The position numbers and the translations under genes were made by a program. A stretch of DNA of 64,000 nt, taken from Rhea pennata. Lineage: Eukaryota > Chordata > Aves > Rheiformes > Rheidae. The stretch's first letter is position 1, and each line of letters starts with the position of its first letter. Under the pieces are notes generated by a model that saw only the letters and a list, made by a program, of their open reading frames with translations, was not told where the DNA came from and ran no database searches. The stretch covers positions 64,334,570 through 64,398,569 of the forward strand of contig NC_084667.1 of assembly GCF_028389875.1 (NCBI RefSeq), given 5' to 3'. Positions 37,660-49,500 of this stretch are shown piece by piece.

Positions 37660-38320
37660 TGGCGGTTAAGACTTTGCAGACGTGCTGCCCTCTAAGCACG
37701 TGCACCCACACTGCAGGCCACGCGTCGGGGAAGCGCTGGCCTTGCAGCGCATGTGACACAACAGCGGCATGCCTATTTGTAGTTGGGATACCTCCAGCAG
37801 AAATGCAGCCCTCTTCTGTCGGGAAGACTCACAAGCTCTTTGATGATCATCACATCAAAAGACCTGTGCACGCCCCAGTACTGCACAAGTCCTCCGGGCT
37901 CCCACCCGATACGCAGTCGTAAGGGGCAGAATGCAGCCAGCCTGTCCAAGACAGGTGAAGCCACCGCAGCCCCTTCCCAACTGATGGATCTTTGAGAGAT
38001 TACTTTCAAAGGGAGACTGTCTATTCTCCCTGCATCTCCCACCGCAGGGTGGTGCCTCCCTTCGGCACCTACATCTCCCTCCGGGCCCTGGCATGAACAG
38101 TAGATGACCCCTTCCTTCCTGAGCAGCCCTAACACAGCTTACCGCAAGGGTTTGCAGGCTGCAGCCTGACCTTCCCACCACAAAATGTCCTTCCCTAGAA
38201 GTGCAGTCGATCCCTGCCCATCTGCCAAAGCTGCTCTGGCCCTGCTTGCACTGCCGATATGCTTTCCAGGGAAGTGGCCGCCTTCACCATCTGCTCTGTT
38301 GCAGGAATTAGGCAGTTGCC
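37660..38320 (+). repeat. unknown block X, copy 2 (5' of copy E)
   Basis: This is the inverted partner of 29,340-30,190. The first 330 bases match closely, with a single-base insertion near 37,803 that breaks the small frame seen in copy 1. Matching continues in patches to the GGAAGTGGCCGCCTTCACC motif. Position relative to copy E mirrors that of copy 1 relative to copy A. Confidence 0.75.
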
Positions 38321-38430
38321 ACCTTTTACCATAGGAATTACGCCTTTGCCACCTGCAATTGTTGCAAGAAATACACAAGTCTTGACTGTTATTGTAGGAA
38401 TTTCACACTTGCCACCTTCAACTGTTTTGT
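38303..38430 (+). repeat. four imperfect ~32-bp tandem units
   Basis: Units share AGGAATTA-CACTTGCCACCT-like sequence. They start near 38,303, 38,333, 38,367 and 38,396; the third is the most diverged. The partner X block near copy A does not have them, so the array arose after, or was lost from, one duplicate. Confidence 0.6.
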
Positions 38431-38819
38431 CTCGACCCTAGGTCTCTGCTTATTTTCCCTATTAAACATATTTTTCCAAACTAAAAAGGTTTATTCCATG
38501 TAATGAAGGTAGAATTTAAGCTGGGTGCCTTCAGGGAGGAAGCCCCCCAACACACACACACAGCTTCTTAGTTCTATTTATCCCATGACGAACCGACTGC
38601 AAACTCTCTCTCCCATAGTCCAATCCCTATTAAACAATCCCGCAACTTCTCTTACTCATTTTCTTGTGGTCCATTGGTGCTGTCTGTTGCTGGGAGGAAG
38701 GGTGCAAAGAGCTTACCTGTGCAAAAGTTATCTGCAATGGTTGCAATATTCCTTGTTCTGTAAAAGCTAGCTTCAGCTGGCTTTGGCTGTGCCCTTGGCT
38801 GCACCCTTGGCTGTGGCTT
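38431..38819 (+). other. flank between block X and copy E, nothing recognised
   Basis: There is no gene. A short (CA)n run lies near 38,550-38,562, and GGCT-rich imperfect repeats (GGCTGTGCCCTTGGCTGC) lie at about 38,780-38,815. Confidence 0.5.
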
Positions 38820-39640
38820 AAGGCCATGGAAATCATAGTTAAGGTGAGTGGGAGATGTTGTGCCTGTCGTTAAAGTTTTGTAGTGCACACGTATTATGAG
38901 CAGTGACCAGAGAGGTCTGGCCCTGCAGCAGCAGATGCAGTAGTGGGAGGAGCAGCCGAGGCAGGAGCTGCAGCAGGTTTCTTTCTTTTTTCTCCCCTTT
39001 TCCCTTCTCAATAAAGATACGCTCTTTGCCACTTCGGACATGTGGCTGTTTGTGGCCTTTGCTGGAGCCCTTGTTCTTTTTGAGCTCTTCTGGATGGCTA
39101 CCAAGCAGGATTTTGACAAGTTTGACAGCAGCAGTGATGAGAGCTCCTCCAGAAGGAGGAAGAAGAAGGCAAGAAGGATGCTGGTGCAGCGCACAGGCTC
39201 TCTCCTAAACGGCAGCCATACTCCAGAGAGAGGAGGACCCTGGAAACCTTCTATGAGCAGCACCTCTGGGGGCCAGCACAGGACATGGCCAACATGTGCA
39301 ATGTAGTGGAGGAGCTGGTGGGCAACGTCCCCTATGCCTGCCAGAATCTCTCTCCAACAACTTTCTTACCACAGATAGAACCATGCCTTGGGGTGTATAG
39401 CTTCTGTGAAGGCTGGAGCCACCACAGGGAGGACACCATCTACAGCCCGTTCATGCCCCTGGAACCATCATCCGGTCACTCCTTCAGTCTGGTGCTAGGC
39501 ACCATGAGGGAGCTGCTGGCAAGGCATTGCCATGTCCTTGTGTAGCTAAAGTGCATGTGTGAGAGGGAGCAACAGTCAGGGACATGCTGTGCTTCTTCCA
39601 CCATTCAGAGGCCCAGTGGCCCATTTTTATCACAGCAGCT
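38820..39640 (+). pseudogene. ITPRIPL1-like copy E, N-terminal two-thirds
   Basis: Starting near an ATG at 38,828 (MEIIVK, then GTGAGT), the plus strand shows SDQ-GLALQQQMQ and a damaged coiled coil. The membrane segment MWLFVAFAGALVLFELFW follows at 39,040, then TKQDFDKFDSSSDESSS. In another frame come ETFYE-like and DMANMCNVVEELVGNVPYAC, LPQIEPCLGV, FCEGWS and LVLGTMRELLARHCHVLV. A stop at 39,543 is followed by CEREQQSG and, in a new frame, DMLCFFHHSEAQ. Several stops and frameshifts make this a pseudogene. Unlike A and B it keeps the family's FYE...DMANMC linker, so it descends from a different branch. The C-terminal half is missing after about 39,640. Confidence 0.8.
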
Positions 39641-41699
39641 GGCTCCCACTCAAAGAGGCTCCATGTTTTCAGGGCTCTTTGATCTTTTAACTGTATAACT
39701 GTATAACTCTTGGAGCCCAGCAGTGCCCTGGCCAACAGTCTTGTCTTGCAGGATGGCTGAGGTATGGGGCCAACCCAGGAGCAGGCTACACAACCTAGCA
39801 ACACTGGCAGCTCATTGCCACTTTCTACATTTCCCCGTCTCTTGCAAGTCATGCCACAGAGGCATGCTCATTCTCAAGAAGGAAATTAGTCCAGTCCAGC
39901 ACAGTCCCTGGGGAGTCCCACGATGCCAAGGAAAGAGGGCTGGCAGTGAAGGCACCACTGATACTGGAGAAGTCTTCCCTTTGAAGATGATGTCACCAGC
40001 ATAGGTGAGCTTCCAGCAAACTCTGTCACACGAATCCCTAATGTAATCATGATGAACCGTGAAAGAGCCAGCGCTGACCCCCAGGTGAGCTGCCAGTGAT
40101 GGCAGATACATCGCTCAGCTGTGTCAGCCCCTGCTGTGGCATTCGCCCATTTTGGGCTGCTTTGCACAGCAGCCCTAACCTCCTGTGTACCAAATCTCTT
40201 TAACTCCCTGACACCTTGCTGGCAAAGGCAAGACACCAGCTGCAGCATTTTCTTCACCCATGGAAACTGGCCCGTTTCCTTGACAGTTGATAGTTATACA
40301 CCAGAACTGAGCTTTGCAGGTCCTAAATAGCAAACCGAGAAGTATAAGAATCTCTGCTGAGGAAAGCTTTAGTGTAAGTATATAATAGCTTGGCATAAAT
40401 TCACAATATAAAAATTAAATGACCCATGTTAGAAGACTGAATGTTCTGACCTCAACTGTGAGTAACAGATATTTATAGGAGAATTGTTATAAGAAAGTAT
40501 AAGAAAGTGTGAAAATGAGCGTCATCTAACAGTCTTACTCCTAAGCACAGCAGGAAGTACGATCACAATCACATGGCAAGGAATCTCCATAGCAACTGAT
40601 AACATTCTCCTTTAACATGGGGTTAATTTCAGGTTATAATCAGTCTAAGGACACGATCTGCATAATGATGTAGATAACTGACTCTATACATAGAAAAAGG
40701 AAATGGTTACACTGTGAGTATGGTGGAAGGCAGAAGGACTAAGAGTGGGGCTCACAGAGTGTGTTGTCCTAGCGCATGGTGTCACAGGCAGGAAATGCTC
40801 TCTGCCCTTCATGACCACAGGATCTCACTACGTGCGTTTCCCTGCAATGAACTCGTAAATAGTGCTGTGTTGCTTCTTTTTTCCCCTGATCCCAGCCTGC
40901 GTCATTGATCTGTCCTGGCTTTGAACAAAAGGTACTAATTAAGTGCATTACCAGACATGCTGCCTCCTTGATTCGTCACAAATTATCAGATATCTGAGGG
41001 CACTAACAGGCCTCACTGTCCCTGCCTATCTCCCTGGGAACTCCTCTGACCCTGTCCATGTCCAGGCCCCCATTTCGGCCCAGTTCGGGGCCATCAGTCC
41101 TAGCCTCACAATGTTGTAACAGTGGTGGTCTCCAGCCCCACCAATGTCCTGCCTCTGCCCGGCCAGGGGCCTGACCTGGACCCTGATCCATAGGCAACCA
41201 CCTGGTCCAGCCTTGGCCCATCTCCATCACTGTAGAGGCACCCAGTGCCCAGGGCTGGGGCTGCCCTGACTGCCCTGCTCCTTTCGAGGGCAGTGGGACA
41301 GGCCGTTGCTGCAAGGCCCTGCCCTGCTGCCATGGAAAGCCACTGACAACACCAGCACCCAGGCCCACAAGGAGCCACCAGCCAACACAGCACCCTGACG
41401 CAAATGTCCTCAGCTTTGTGATACTTATATTCCGCTGCAGGTCCTTACCAGGAAGCTACACCCAATGCATCTACTGCCAGTCGCATTCTTGTAGATCACA
41501 TTGTTGATATAACTACAAGCTACAGATTAGGTGACAATGGGACAGTCTCAAAGAGAGAGGTGAACTGGGCCAATAGAAGGTCTCCTATTGATTTATGAGT
41601 TACGCAGAAGCACAACTTCTTGATAGCTGGAGCTGTTGGTTCTTCCATGACTGAAGACAACAGTGTTGAGGCCTTGCAACTGCGTTTTTCAGCTACTCT
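39641..41699. other. noncoding stretch, nothing recognised
   Basis: No exon is supported. A small tandem repeat, AACTGTAT, occurs near 39,688-39,707, and AAGAAAGT-type duplications near 40,490-40,512. GC-rich sequence around 41,030-41,390 gives overlapping chance frames on the minus strand. Confidence 0.45.
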
Positions 41700-43817
41700 T
41701 TGAGGAATGTATGGTTCTGAAATCTCGTGGGTTAAGGCCCTAGAAGGAAGGGGGGTCCAGGAGAGCTGGCTACTATTCAAACATCACTTCCTCCAAGCTC
41801 AAGTGTGGTTCATCCCCATGAATAAGAAGTGCAGCAAAAGGGGCAGGAGACCTGTGTGGGTGAGCAAGGAGCTCTTGGCCAAATTCAAACAGAAGAAGAA
41901 AATACACAGAACATGGAAGAGGGGACAGGCTGCTTGGGAGAATTATAGGAATGCAGTCAGAGTATGCAGAGATGTGGTGAGGAAGGCTAAGGCCCAGCTG
42001 GAATTGAGTCTTGCAAGGAATGTCAAGGACAACAGGAAGGGCTTCTTCAAATACATCAGCAGCAAGAGGAGGACTAGGGAAAATGTGGGCCTGCTACTGA
42101 ATGGGGCAGGGGCCCTGGTGACAAGGGATACAGAGAAGGCAGAATTACTGAATGCCTTCTTTGCTTCAGTCTTCACTGCTAAGGGCAGCCCTCAAGAATC
42201 CCATAGCCTGGACGTGAAGGAGAAAGTCTGGAGAAGGGTAGACTTTCCTTTGGTTGAGGAGGAAAGGATTAGAGACCTTCTGGGCAGGCTAGACACCCAC
42301 AAATCCATGGGCCCAGATGGGATGCACCCACGGGTACTGAGAGAGCTGGCGGATGCTGTTGCCAGGCCGCTCTCCATCATCTTTGAAAAGTCATGGAGAA
42401 CTGGAGAGGTGCCTGAGGACTGGAAGAAAGCCAGTGTCACTCCAGTCTTCAAAAAGGGCAAGAGGGAGGACCCTGGCAACTATAGGCCGGTCAGCCTCAC
42501 CTCCATCCCTGGTAAGGTGATGGAATAGCTCATTCTGGATGCCATCTCCAGATGAATGGAAGAAAAGAAGGTGATCCGGAGTAGCCAGCATGGATTCACC
42601 GTGGGGAAATCCTGCTTAACCAATCTGATAGCCTCCTGTGATGGAATGACTGGCTGGGTAGATGAGGGGAGAGCAGTGGACGTTGTGTACCTTGACTTCA
42701 GCAAGGCTTTTGACACTGCCTCCCATAACATCCTCCTAGATAAGCTCAGGAAGGGTGGGTTAGATGAGTGGACAGAGAGATGGATTGAGAACTGGCTGAA
42801 AGGTAGAGCTCAGAGGGTCGTCATCAGTGGTGCGGAGTCTAGTTGGAGGCCTGTCGCTAGTGGCGTCCCCCAGGGCTCAGTACTGGGACCCATCCTGTTC
42901 AACTTTTTCATCAATGACCTGGATGAGGGGGCAGAGTGCCTCCTCTGCAAGTTTGCTGATGATCCCAAGCTGCGAGGAGTGGCTGACACACCAGAGGGCT
43001 GTGCTGCCGTACAGAGAGACCTGGACAGGCTGGAGAGCTGGGCAGAGAGGAACCTCCTGAGGTTCAACAAGGGCAAGTGCAGAGTCCTGCACCTACGGAG
43101 GAATAACCCTAGGCACCAGTACAAGCTGGGGGCTGGCCTGCTGGAGAGCAGCTCTGCAGAGAAGGACCTGGGAGTGCTTGTGGATGACAAGTTGACCATG
43201 AGCCAGCAATGTGCCCTTGTGGCCAGGAAGGCCAATGGTCTCCTGGGGTGCATTAGGAAGAGTGTTGCCAGCAGGTCGAGGGAGGTGCTCCTGCCCCTCT
43301 ACTCAGCCCTGGTGAGGCCTCATCTCGAGTACTGTGTCCAGTTCTGGGCTCCCCAGTACAAGAGAGACATGGAGCTACTGGAGAGAGTCCAGTGCAGGGC
43401 TACAAAGATGATCAGAGGGCTGGAGCTCCTGCCCTATGAGGAACGGCTACGAGGGCTGGGCCTCTTCAGCCTGGGGAAGAGAAGACTGAGGGGGGAGCTT
43501 ATCAACGTGCGTAAGTACGTGAAGGGAGGGTGTCAAGGGGATGGGGACAAACTCTTTTCAGTTGTCCCGTGTGACAGGACAAGAGGCAATGGGCAGAAAT
43601 TGAAGCACAGGAAGTTCCGCCTGAACATGAGGGGGAATTTCTTCATAGTGAGAGTGATGGAGCACTGGACCAGGTTGCCCAGAGAGGTTGTGGAGTCTCC
43701 TTCTCTGGAGATATTCAAGGCCCACCTGGATGCAACCCTGTCTAACATGCTGAGCAGGGAGGTTGGATTAAATGATCTCCAGAGGTCCCTTCCAACTTTA
43801 CTGATTCTGTGATTCTG
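41700..43817 (+). mobile_element. CR1 LINE, 2.1 kb, long near-intact ORF2 part
   Basis: The element is 5' truncated and plus-oriented, ending with TGATTCTGTGATTCTGA. It carries the linker, reverse transcriptase and C-terminal part of ORF2. CR1 normally encodes an endonuclease upstream of this; it is absent here. Relatives retrotranspose by target-primed reverse transcription. Its length and small number of lesions make it younger than the other CR1 pieces in the window. Confidence 0.97.
41707..43812 (+). pseudogene. CR1 ORF2 reverse transcriptase, two stops
   Basis: One reading frame runs from 41,707 to the stop before 43,812, interrupted only by TAG at 42,526-42,528 and TGA at 42,553-42,555. 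Reverse transcriptase landmarks occur in order: [54 protein letters not shown] (first catalytic Asp), [13 protein letters not shown], and the FADD box ([11 protein letters not shown]), which keeps both catalytic aspartates. The C-terminal part has [29 protein letters not shown] and a final [16 protein letters not shown]. No frameshift is needed. The endonuclease is missing, so it cannot move on its own. Confidence 0.95.
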
Positions 43818-45871
43818 AATAGGTCTGTGAACCCATATGGCCCATGGGCTTGGGGAATGTAAGGGGAGTGCTGCCATTGCTAGCATTTTGTTTTGATTAA
43901 CAAGGATCTAGGAGAGATATATCTGTAATCTCTGTAGTGCACAGGGATAACAGTGGCTCATTTATCAGGTAGTTGGGAGGGTACATTGGAGCATTGTATC
44001 TAGCCAGGTTATTCTGGTTGTAAAGCATGTGTGCAGAAGCCAGCCCTGCCGTGATGATGCATTGCGACTGAGTCAATATTAAAAATTTCATTGCCTTCCA
44101 TGAACCATTTTTTCTTTTCAGATGTATTGAGCAAAGAATATGCTCATATTATCTGCAGAAATGCAGTGTGCAGACCAGGAATCACTATGTTTGCAAACGT
44201 AAGGGGACTTGTGTCACTGAGCTAAGAGTGCAAGAGACACAAAGGGGCATAGGGATAGGTGCCATTATTTGTATAGAAATATTTGAAACCTGAGGAACAA
44301 AAACACCTTCTGTAGCTTCAAAAGAAGTGAAAGGAAACATGACACATCCTGTTTCTACAAGCCCCTTTCCAGTCACTTTAAGAAAATCTTTAAGCTTTTA
44401 AGAGTTTGCAAAGCTACGTATCTTCATTCATAGTTTTCCTGTTTTCCTCTGAGGTCAGACAGGTTTCTGTGTGAAAGGACAACTAGCATTTGACAGAGTG
44501 AAGCCATCTGTCACTTTTTGTTTACACTAGCTCAATAAAGCTAATCTCATGGTTTTTGCATTTTCTTGTGTTTTCAAATACAGTAGGAACACAGGTGCTT
44601 GAAAAACGGAATAGATTTTAAACAGTTTCTTAATGGCTGATTTGCTTCAGAGCTTTCTCATGATTAAAACAGGACATCTGCTGAGTTAACAAGGAAACTG
44701 TGCAGAAGTCAAATGAAAATGCTGGAAAACCTAAGGTTAAGCAAGTTAATGTCTAATAATGTCCATGATACAGTCAAATTCAGATCTGCCTGGTATCTGT
44801 CCCAAAGTCAATATCTTCATTCAAGAACTGTGCTCTCCCACCCTAGCAGTTCTCAACAGTGGCCAAATTGCCATTGAAGCTGATGAAAACAAGCTCAGAC
44901 ATTTACATAGGCAAATTCCCATTGCATGGGGACCATTCTTCTGAAATCAATAGTGGTTACTTCTGTAGATAATGATCAGTGATATGGCCAAGCATTTCTT
45001 CATGAGAAATTAAGTTTCTGTTCTCTGGAACATAAGAAGTCAAGGGACTCTCATAACTCTTAAATCAAGGACTTTAGGCCACCTGGGAGACCTTCACCTG
45101 AGGAGTCCCATGTGAGAAGCCTTGAGGCAGGTTAAACAGCCAACAGAGGGTCTATTAGAGATCTTCTTGATTGGAGAGGAGAGGAAGGTACAGCTATGCA
45201 GCCCATCAGATAAAAGATATATCAGTACCTCATCGACATCATCAGATAACTAAGAAGTCCTGATAAATGCAAAGATGAAAGAGAGAGAAGTCTTGCTCCA
45301 AGTCAGGGCCAGTGAGTATGTGCTCTTGGTAGAGTTCCTTCATGCTCATTAGATGAGATGAGCCATGGGATGGGATGATGAGTCTCTTGGAAAGACAAAG
45401 ATTTTCAGCCACTGAGTGGAGTCCTCTCTTAAGAGAATTAAGGGTTTCAAGGGAAACATTCCAGGGATCAATAGGGAACAACACTAGGGAACCAATCCAG
45501 GCAGACTCATAAGCAGCAGCATTTATGATTGTCTGCAGGCAGAGATTGTTCTGTACTCATCACCTAGCTGTATCAGAAAAAAATAAAGCAAAATAATTCA
45601 TTAAGACATGCAGACCCTCCGGGTCATCTACTGTTCTGGCACTGAGAAACAAATAAACTGTCTATGTGAAGTGATAACACAATGACAACTTTTTGATATG
45701 CAGAAAGAACCTCAGCACTTAACAGGTTTGATCCTGTACAGAGTGTACAGAGTGACATACCACTAAAATTCATGAGGATTTTGCCTGGCTTGGGTCTCTG
45801 AGCCCCAGCTCAGCAAAGTGTTTGTGTGCTGATTACACTGGAACTTCTCAGCAATGAAGACTGTCATGATG
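43818..45871. other. noncoding stretch, nothing recognised
   Basis: This is AT-rich unique sequence upstream of the channel gene. No exon, repeat family or CpG island is seen. The distal promoter of the channel gene could lie here, but no element can be named. Confidence 0.45.
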
Positions 45872-45945
45872 TCATAGGATCACAGGATAATTCAGGTTGG
45901 AAGGGACCTCAGGAGGTGTCTAGTCCAACTTCCTGCTCAAACAAT
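45872..45945 (-). mobile_element. short CR1 3' tail, minus orientation
   Basis: TCATAGGATCACAGGATAATTCAGGTTGGAAGGG-type sequence followed by TAGTCCAACTTCCTGCTCAAA is the reverse complement of a CR1 3' end. It fades out by about 45,950 and lies some 430 bases upstream of the channel start codon. Confidence 0.85.
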
Positions 45946-46149
45946 ATTCTTCCAAGTGAGGTCCTCTGGGGGCCCTGTGCGGACTGCCCTCACCTGTCCC
46001 CCAGAGCCTTAGAACGCCTCTCAAGCAGGAGGAGATGGCCATCTGCCAGCTTCTCATATCCTGACCCATTTTTCCTGAGAACTCAGCAAGGCACAGTTTC
46101 ACAGACAAGAGGAAATCCCTAAACTGCACACAGCCCAAAGAGTGGAAAG

Positions 46150-46187
46150 TTTTTTTTTTTTTTGATTTTTTTGTTTTTTTTTTTTTA
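46150..46187 (+). repeat. poly-T tract
   Basis: Runs of T14, T7 and T13 are separated by single or few other bases. It lies about 190 bases upstream of the channel start codon, in the probable 5' leader or proximal promoter. Confidence 0.85.
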
Positions 46188-46378
46188 CTTGCTTGGCTTT
46201 TTTTCTAGCTTCCCCATGAACATATTTGACAGCTTGCTGTTCCTGCCAGCGCAGGATCCCAGTGGAAATCTGGGCTGAGGCTATGCTTTCTGCCTCAAGA
46301 GAAGCTTCCCAGAAGCGCCAGGGATTTATTGAGCACCACCTTTCACTCCCCATCCCTTGCCGTGTCCCACTGAGGGCC

Positions 46379-46573
46379 ATGTGCAGTGGCAAGCTGCAGA
46401 CGGGTTTGCTGGTGGCTGGCTACTTCATCTACTTGCTCGTGGGTGCAGCCGTGTTCCAGGCACTGGAGAGGACTGCTGAGAAGCAGCAGAAAATGGCAGC
46501 CGCCCAGATGAAGGAGGCTTTTCTGCAGAACTTTACCCACCTCACAGTGGCAGAGATGGAGCAGTTTATGAGG
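46379..46573 (+). CDS. KCNK16: KCNK16-like exon 1 (start, M1, cap helix)
   Basis: It encodes residues 1-65, beginning MCSGKLQTGLLVAGYF. The M1 helix YFIYLLVGAAVFQALE carries the K2P-typical end of M1. The extracellular cap follows, with an N-glycosylation sequon NFT at 51-53. The donor is AGG then GTGAGT at 46,574, phase 0. Confidence 0.9.
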
Positions 46574-49500
46574 GTGAGTGCAAGGCATGGGGGAAGCCTT
46601 TTCTCCCTCCCCTTTCCCCATCAGTCTGTGTTTCCTACTCTGCCTTGATACACAGATGACTTTCACTGTGTCCCTGCCGGTGCATTCGTTTGGATGATTT
46701 TTGCAAACCCCAAGCCTGTTCTCTGGTCTGACTAGGGAGGTCTAACAATGCATGGGGCTTGACAGAACCTTTTGTGTTAGCTATTAAAAAACAAAAAAAC
46801 AAGCAAACAAAAAAATCCCAAGGGTCTGATTCTTTTGACTCTTGCCTCCTGCTGGCATGTTTCAGCAGGGCTCTGCTGATCTACAGTGGGCAGCACGGCA
46901 TGAAAAATGAGGCTGTCAGAAATGAGTGGGGATGATTGCCACACACAGCAGCATCGCAGGCAGTGCAAAAGAACAATGCAGCAAGCTCTGAAATAATCTC
47001 TTGGGAAAAAAGAAACTCAAATATCTGCCAGGCTCGTGGCATAGTCGGGGTTTGTTTTTCAAAGATAGCATGGAAGCGAAGCGCTCAATCTTGCCAAGAG
47101 AATGGTGTTTCTAGTCACTGCAGGGGAAACTGAGAGTGGCTGCACTTCTCTGGTCATCTTAGGACTTTGTAGCTCTATCTGCTACAGTGCGAAAAAAATG
47201 GGGACTGAAAACAGCCTTCCTATAAGCATTTCTGCATGGGAAACTAAGAGATCTCTCAATAGGCCAGTTGGCAGGATAAGGAGAGGAGCTGAGAAGCAGT
47301 ATTCCTAATAAAACCACTGTTGATCCGGCCCCCAGTTCACATACATATATACCCTCTTCAACTTCGATTTGAGGGGAAAGGGGGTAAGAGGAAAGGAAAG
47401 AAAAAGAGGATCTTGCTCACGAGAATGAAATCTTTGTGTCACAGCTATGGAATGGTATCTGTTAGCCTTGATTTTCTGGGGTATCAGCAGAAGACTTAAT
47501 GGGGGGAGGGAATGGGGAAGATCTTCCTGGTGCAATTTTTTCCAGCTTGTGTCTTGCCTCTGGCAGGGCTCAGCCCTGGAGTTTATCTAGGCTGCTTCTA
47601 TACAAATTGGCCTGTGTTCCAGATGTCCAGCCCTCTGTCCTCTGTTTGCTAAAAACAGGGACAGCTGCACATTGCCTTCTTTTTTCCCTAAAGCTTTTAA
47701 AAATACATCAATATTACTTATTGTTAAAACCAAGGAAAAAAGGGAAAAATCTGAAAAAAGATAGAATCATGGATGATAGGTCTGAAAGGCCAGTCAGCCA
47801 CTTGCCCCAGGACAGTCTTCCCTGAGCCCAAACCGTCTCTGACAGATGTTTATCTACTCACATCTGAAAGGCCTAATTGCAATTATCGCATGCATGTGTG
47901 CTCATGTGTTCAGTTGAGAGGACAGTGCAATGCGTGTGTCGGGCCGGATTCTGACTGCAATTGCACCAAAAGTAATGACTTGAAACCCAGGGGATTTTCT
48001 CTGGATTTAAATTTGTGATACTAATCAGAATACAGCCTTTGAATGAAATTCTGCTAGTGTGTCATGTGCACCCTGCTGTAACTCACTGGTGCCTTGCTGA
48101 GAGGCATCAGGCGCACTGCTCAGTGCCTCTCCATACGGATGAGAAATTAGGCCCTGGATCCATTACTACCATCTCAAGGGCAAGCTCAGAACCAGCAATC
48201 ATCAGCCACGTCATCGCTTAAAACTAGTGGGCTGCCCTGCTCTGGCATGTCCTAGTCTTTTTTTAGGATCCTTCACTTCCAAAGTAGACAGTTTAAAAAA
48301 ATCTGAGATCCCTGGGAGGTGCAGTTCACACTGAACAAACAAGTTTTCCTATTAGACCACTCAACATAACCACAGGGCAAAGAATTAACATTCAAAAACG
48401 CTGTCTGGCTGCCTGCAAGTCTGTGCCTTCCTTGAAAGCTAAGGTATGAATGATGTCCAGAGTCAGGTTGAGGACAGCTGAGTGCTACACACAGGAAAGG
48501 AGCAGTAATGGCTAAAATTCATAGAACTCTTGCAGCAAATACTTGAGAAAAGCAGCCGTGCTGGTACCAAATCTTGCTTTCCCTCACAGAACCTGACTGA
48601 AGCCATTCAGAACGGAGTATACCCTGTTGGAAATGAATCACAGATTGAAAACAGCAACTGGGATTTCAGTAACTCCTTCTTCTTTGCAGGCACGGTCGTT
48701 TCTACAATAGGTAGGATTTTCATGTGTGTGTGTGCCTCTACCTGTGCATGTGTGTGTGTGTGTGTGTTTGTGTATGTGTGGTGCTGATTAAGTATAGTTA
48801 TTAGGACCTAAACAGATAATGCTTTCAGGGTAAAACTCCAGCTCTTCATGGCGAGGGCAGGAAGCAGCAACAGGTATGAGGTATGAGACCTCATCATACC
48901 ACAGCAAATGCAGCATCTTCCTTCATAGCTTTGTTTTGGCTTATGAAATACCAACTGTTTTCATATCATTGTTTCCCACCCATTTCTTCTTCTGTCATCT
49001 GTTAAAATCTTGGCTCAGCTGCCAGATGTGGGTGGGAAATAGACGTGACTTCCTTGGTCTTATTCTATGGTCAAACAAGCTATAAATCATTCCTGAGACT
49101 TCTGTAAAGCATAGAAGAATGGTAGGAATAAAGTGAACTTTGCTGGGGCATGGACACCATCACAGTAACCTGTCCTGGGTTAGTGTATGCCTTGGGCCAG
49201 AATATGCTGGAAGGGAAAAACAGGAAGGGGAAAAGGTGAATGCTATTGCTTTTACACTACTCCTTCAAGCATGTGGCTGCTGTTCTTACCATTTCAAGGG
49301 CCACCTTTCCCCTGTGTATCCCTCCCTTTTTTCCAGGTATACATCCCCGAAAGCACAAGTCTGCTAAATATGAGTATAAAATCCACACTGTTGGCTCTTG
49401 CTTCACAGGCTCATGCAGCGTAGGTTAAATCCGTGCTTTTGCAGAGCAGAGCTGAGATGTCACTCCCACTGCACCTTAGGCACAGCTGCCCCATTGATCA

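Noticed and set aside
1-46000. KIF6 exons, expected upstream of KCNK16 from mammalian gene order
   Set aside because: I looked for kinesin motor motifs and the C-terminal sequence in the frames given and found none. A translated search would be needed to exclude small exons.
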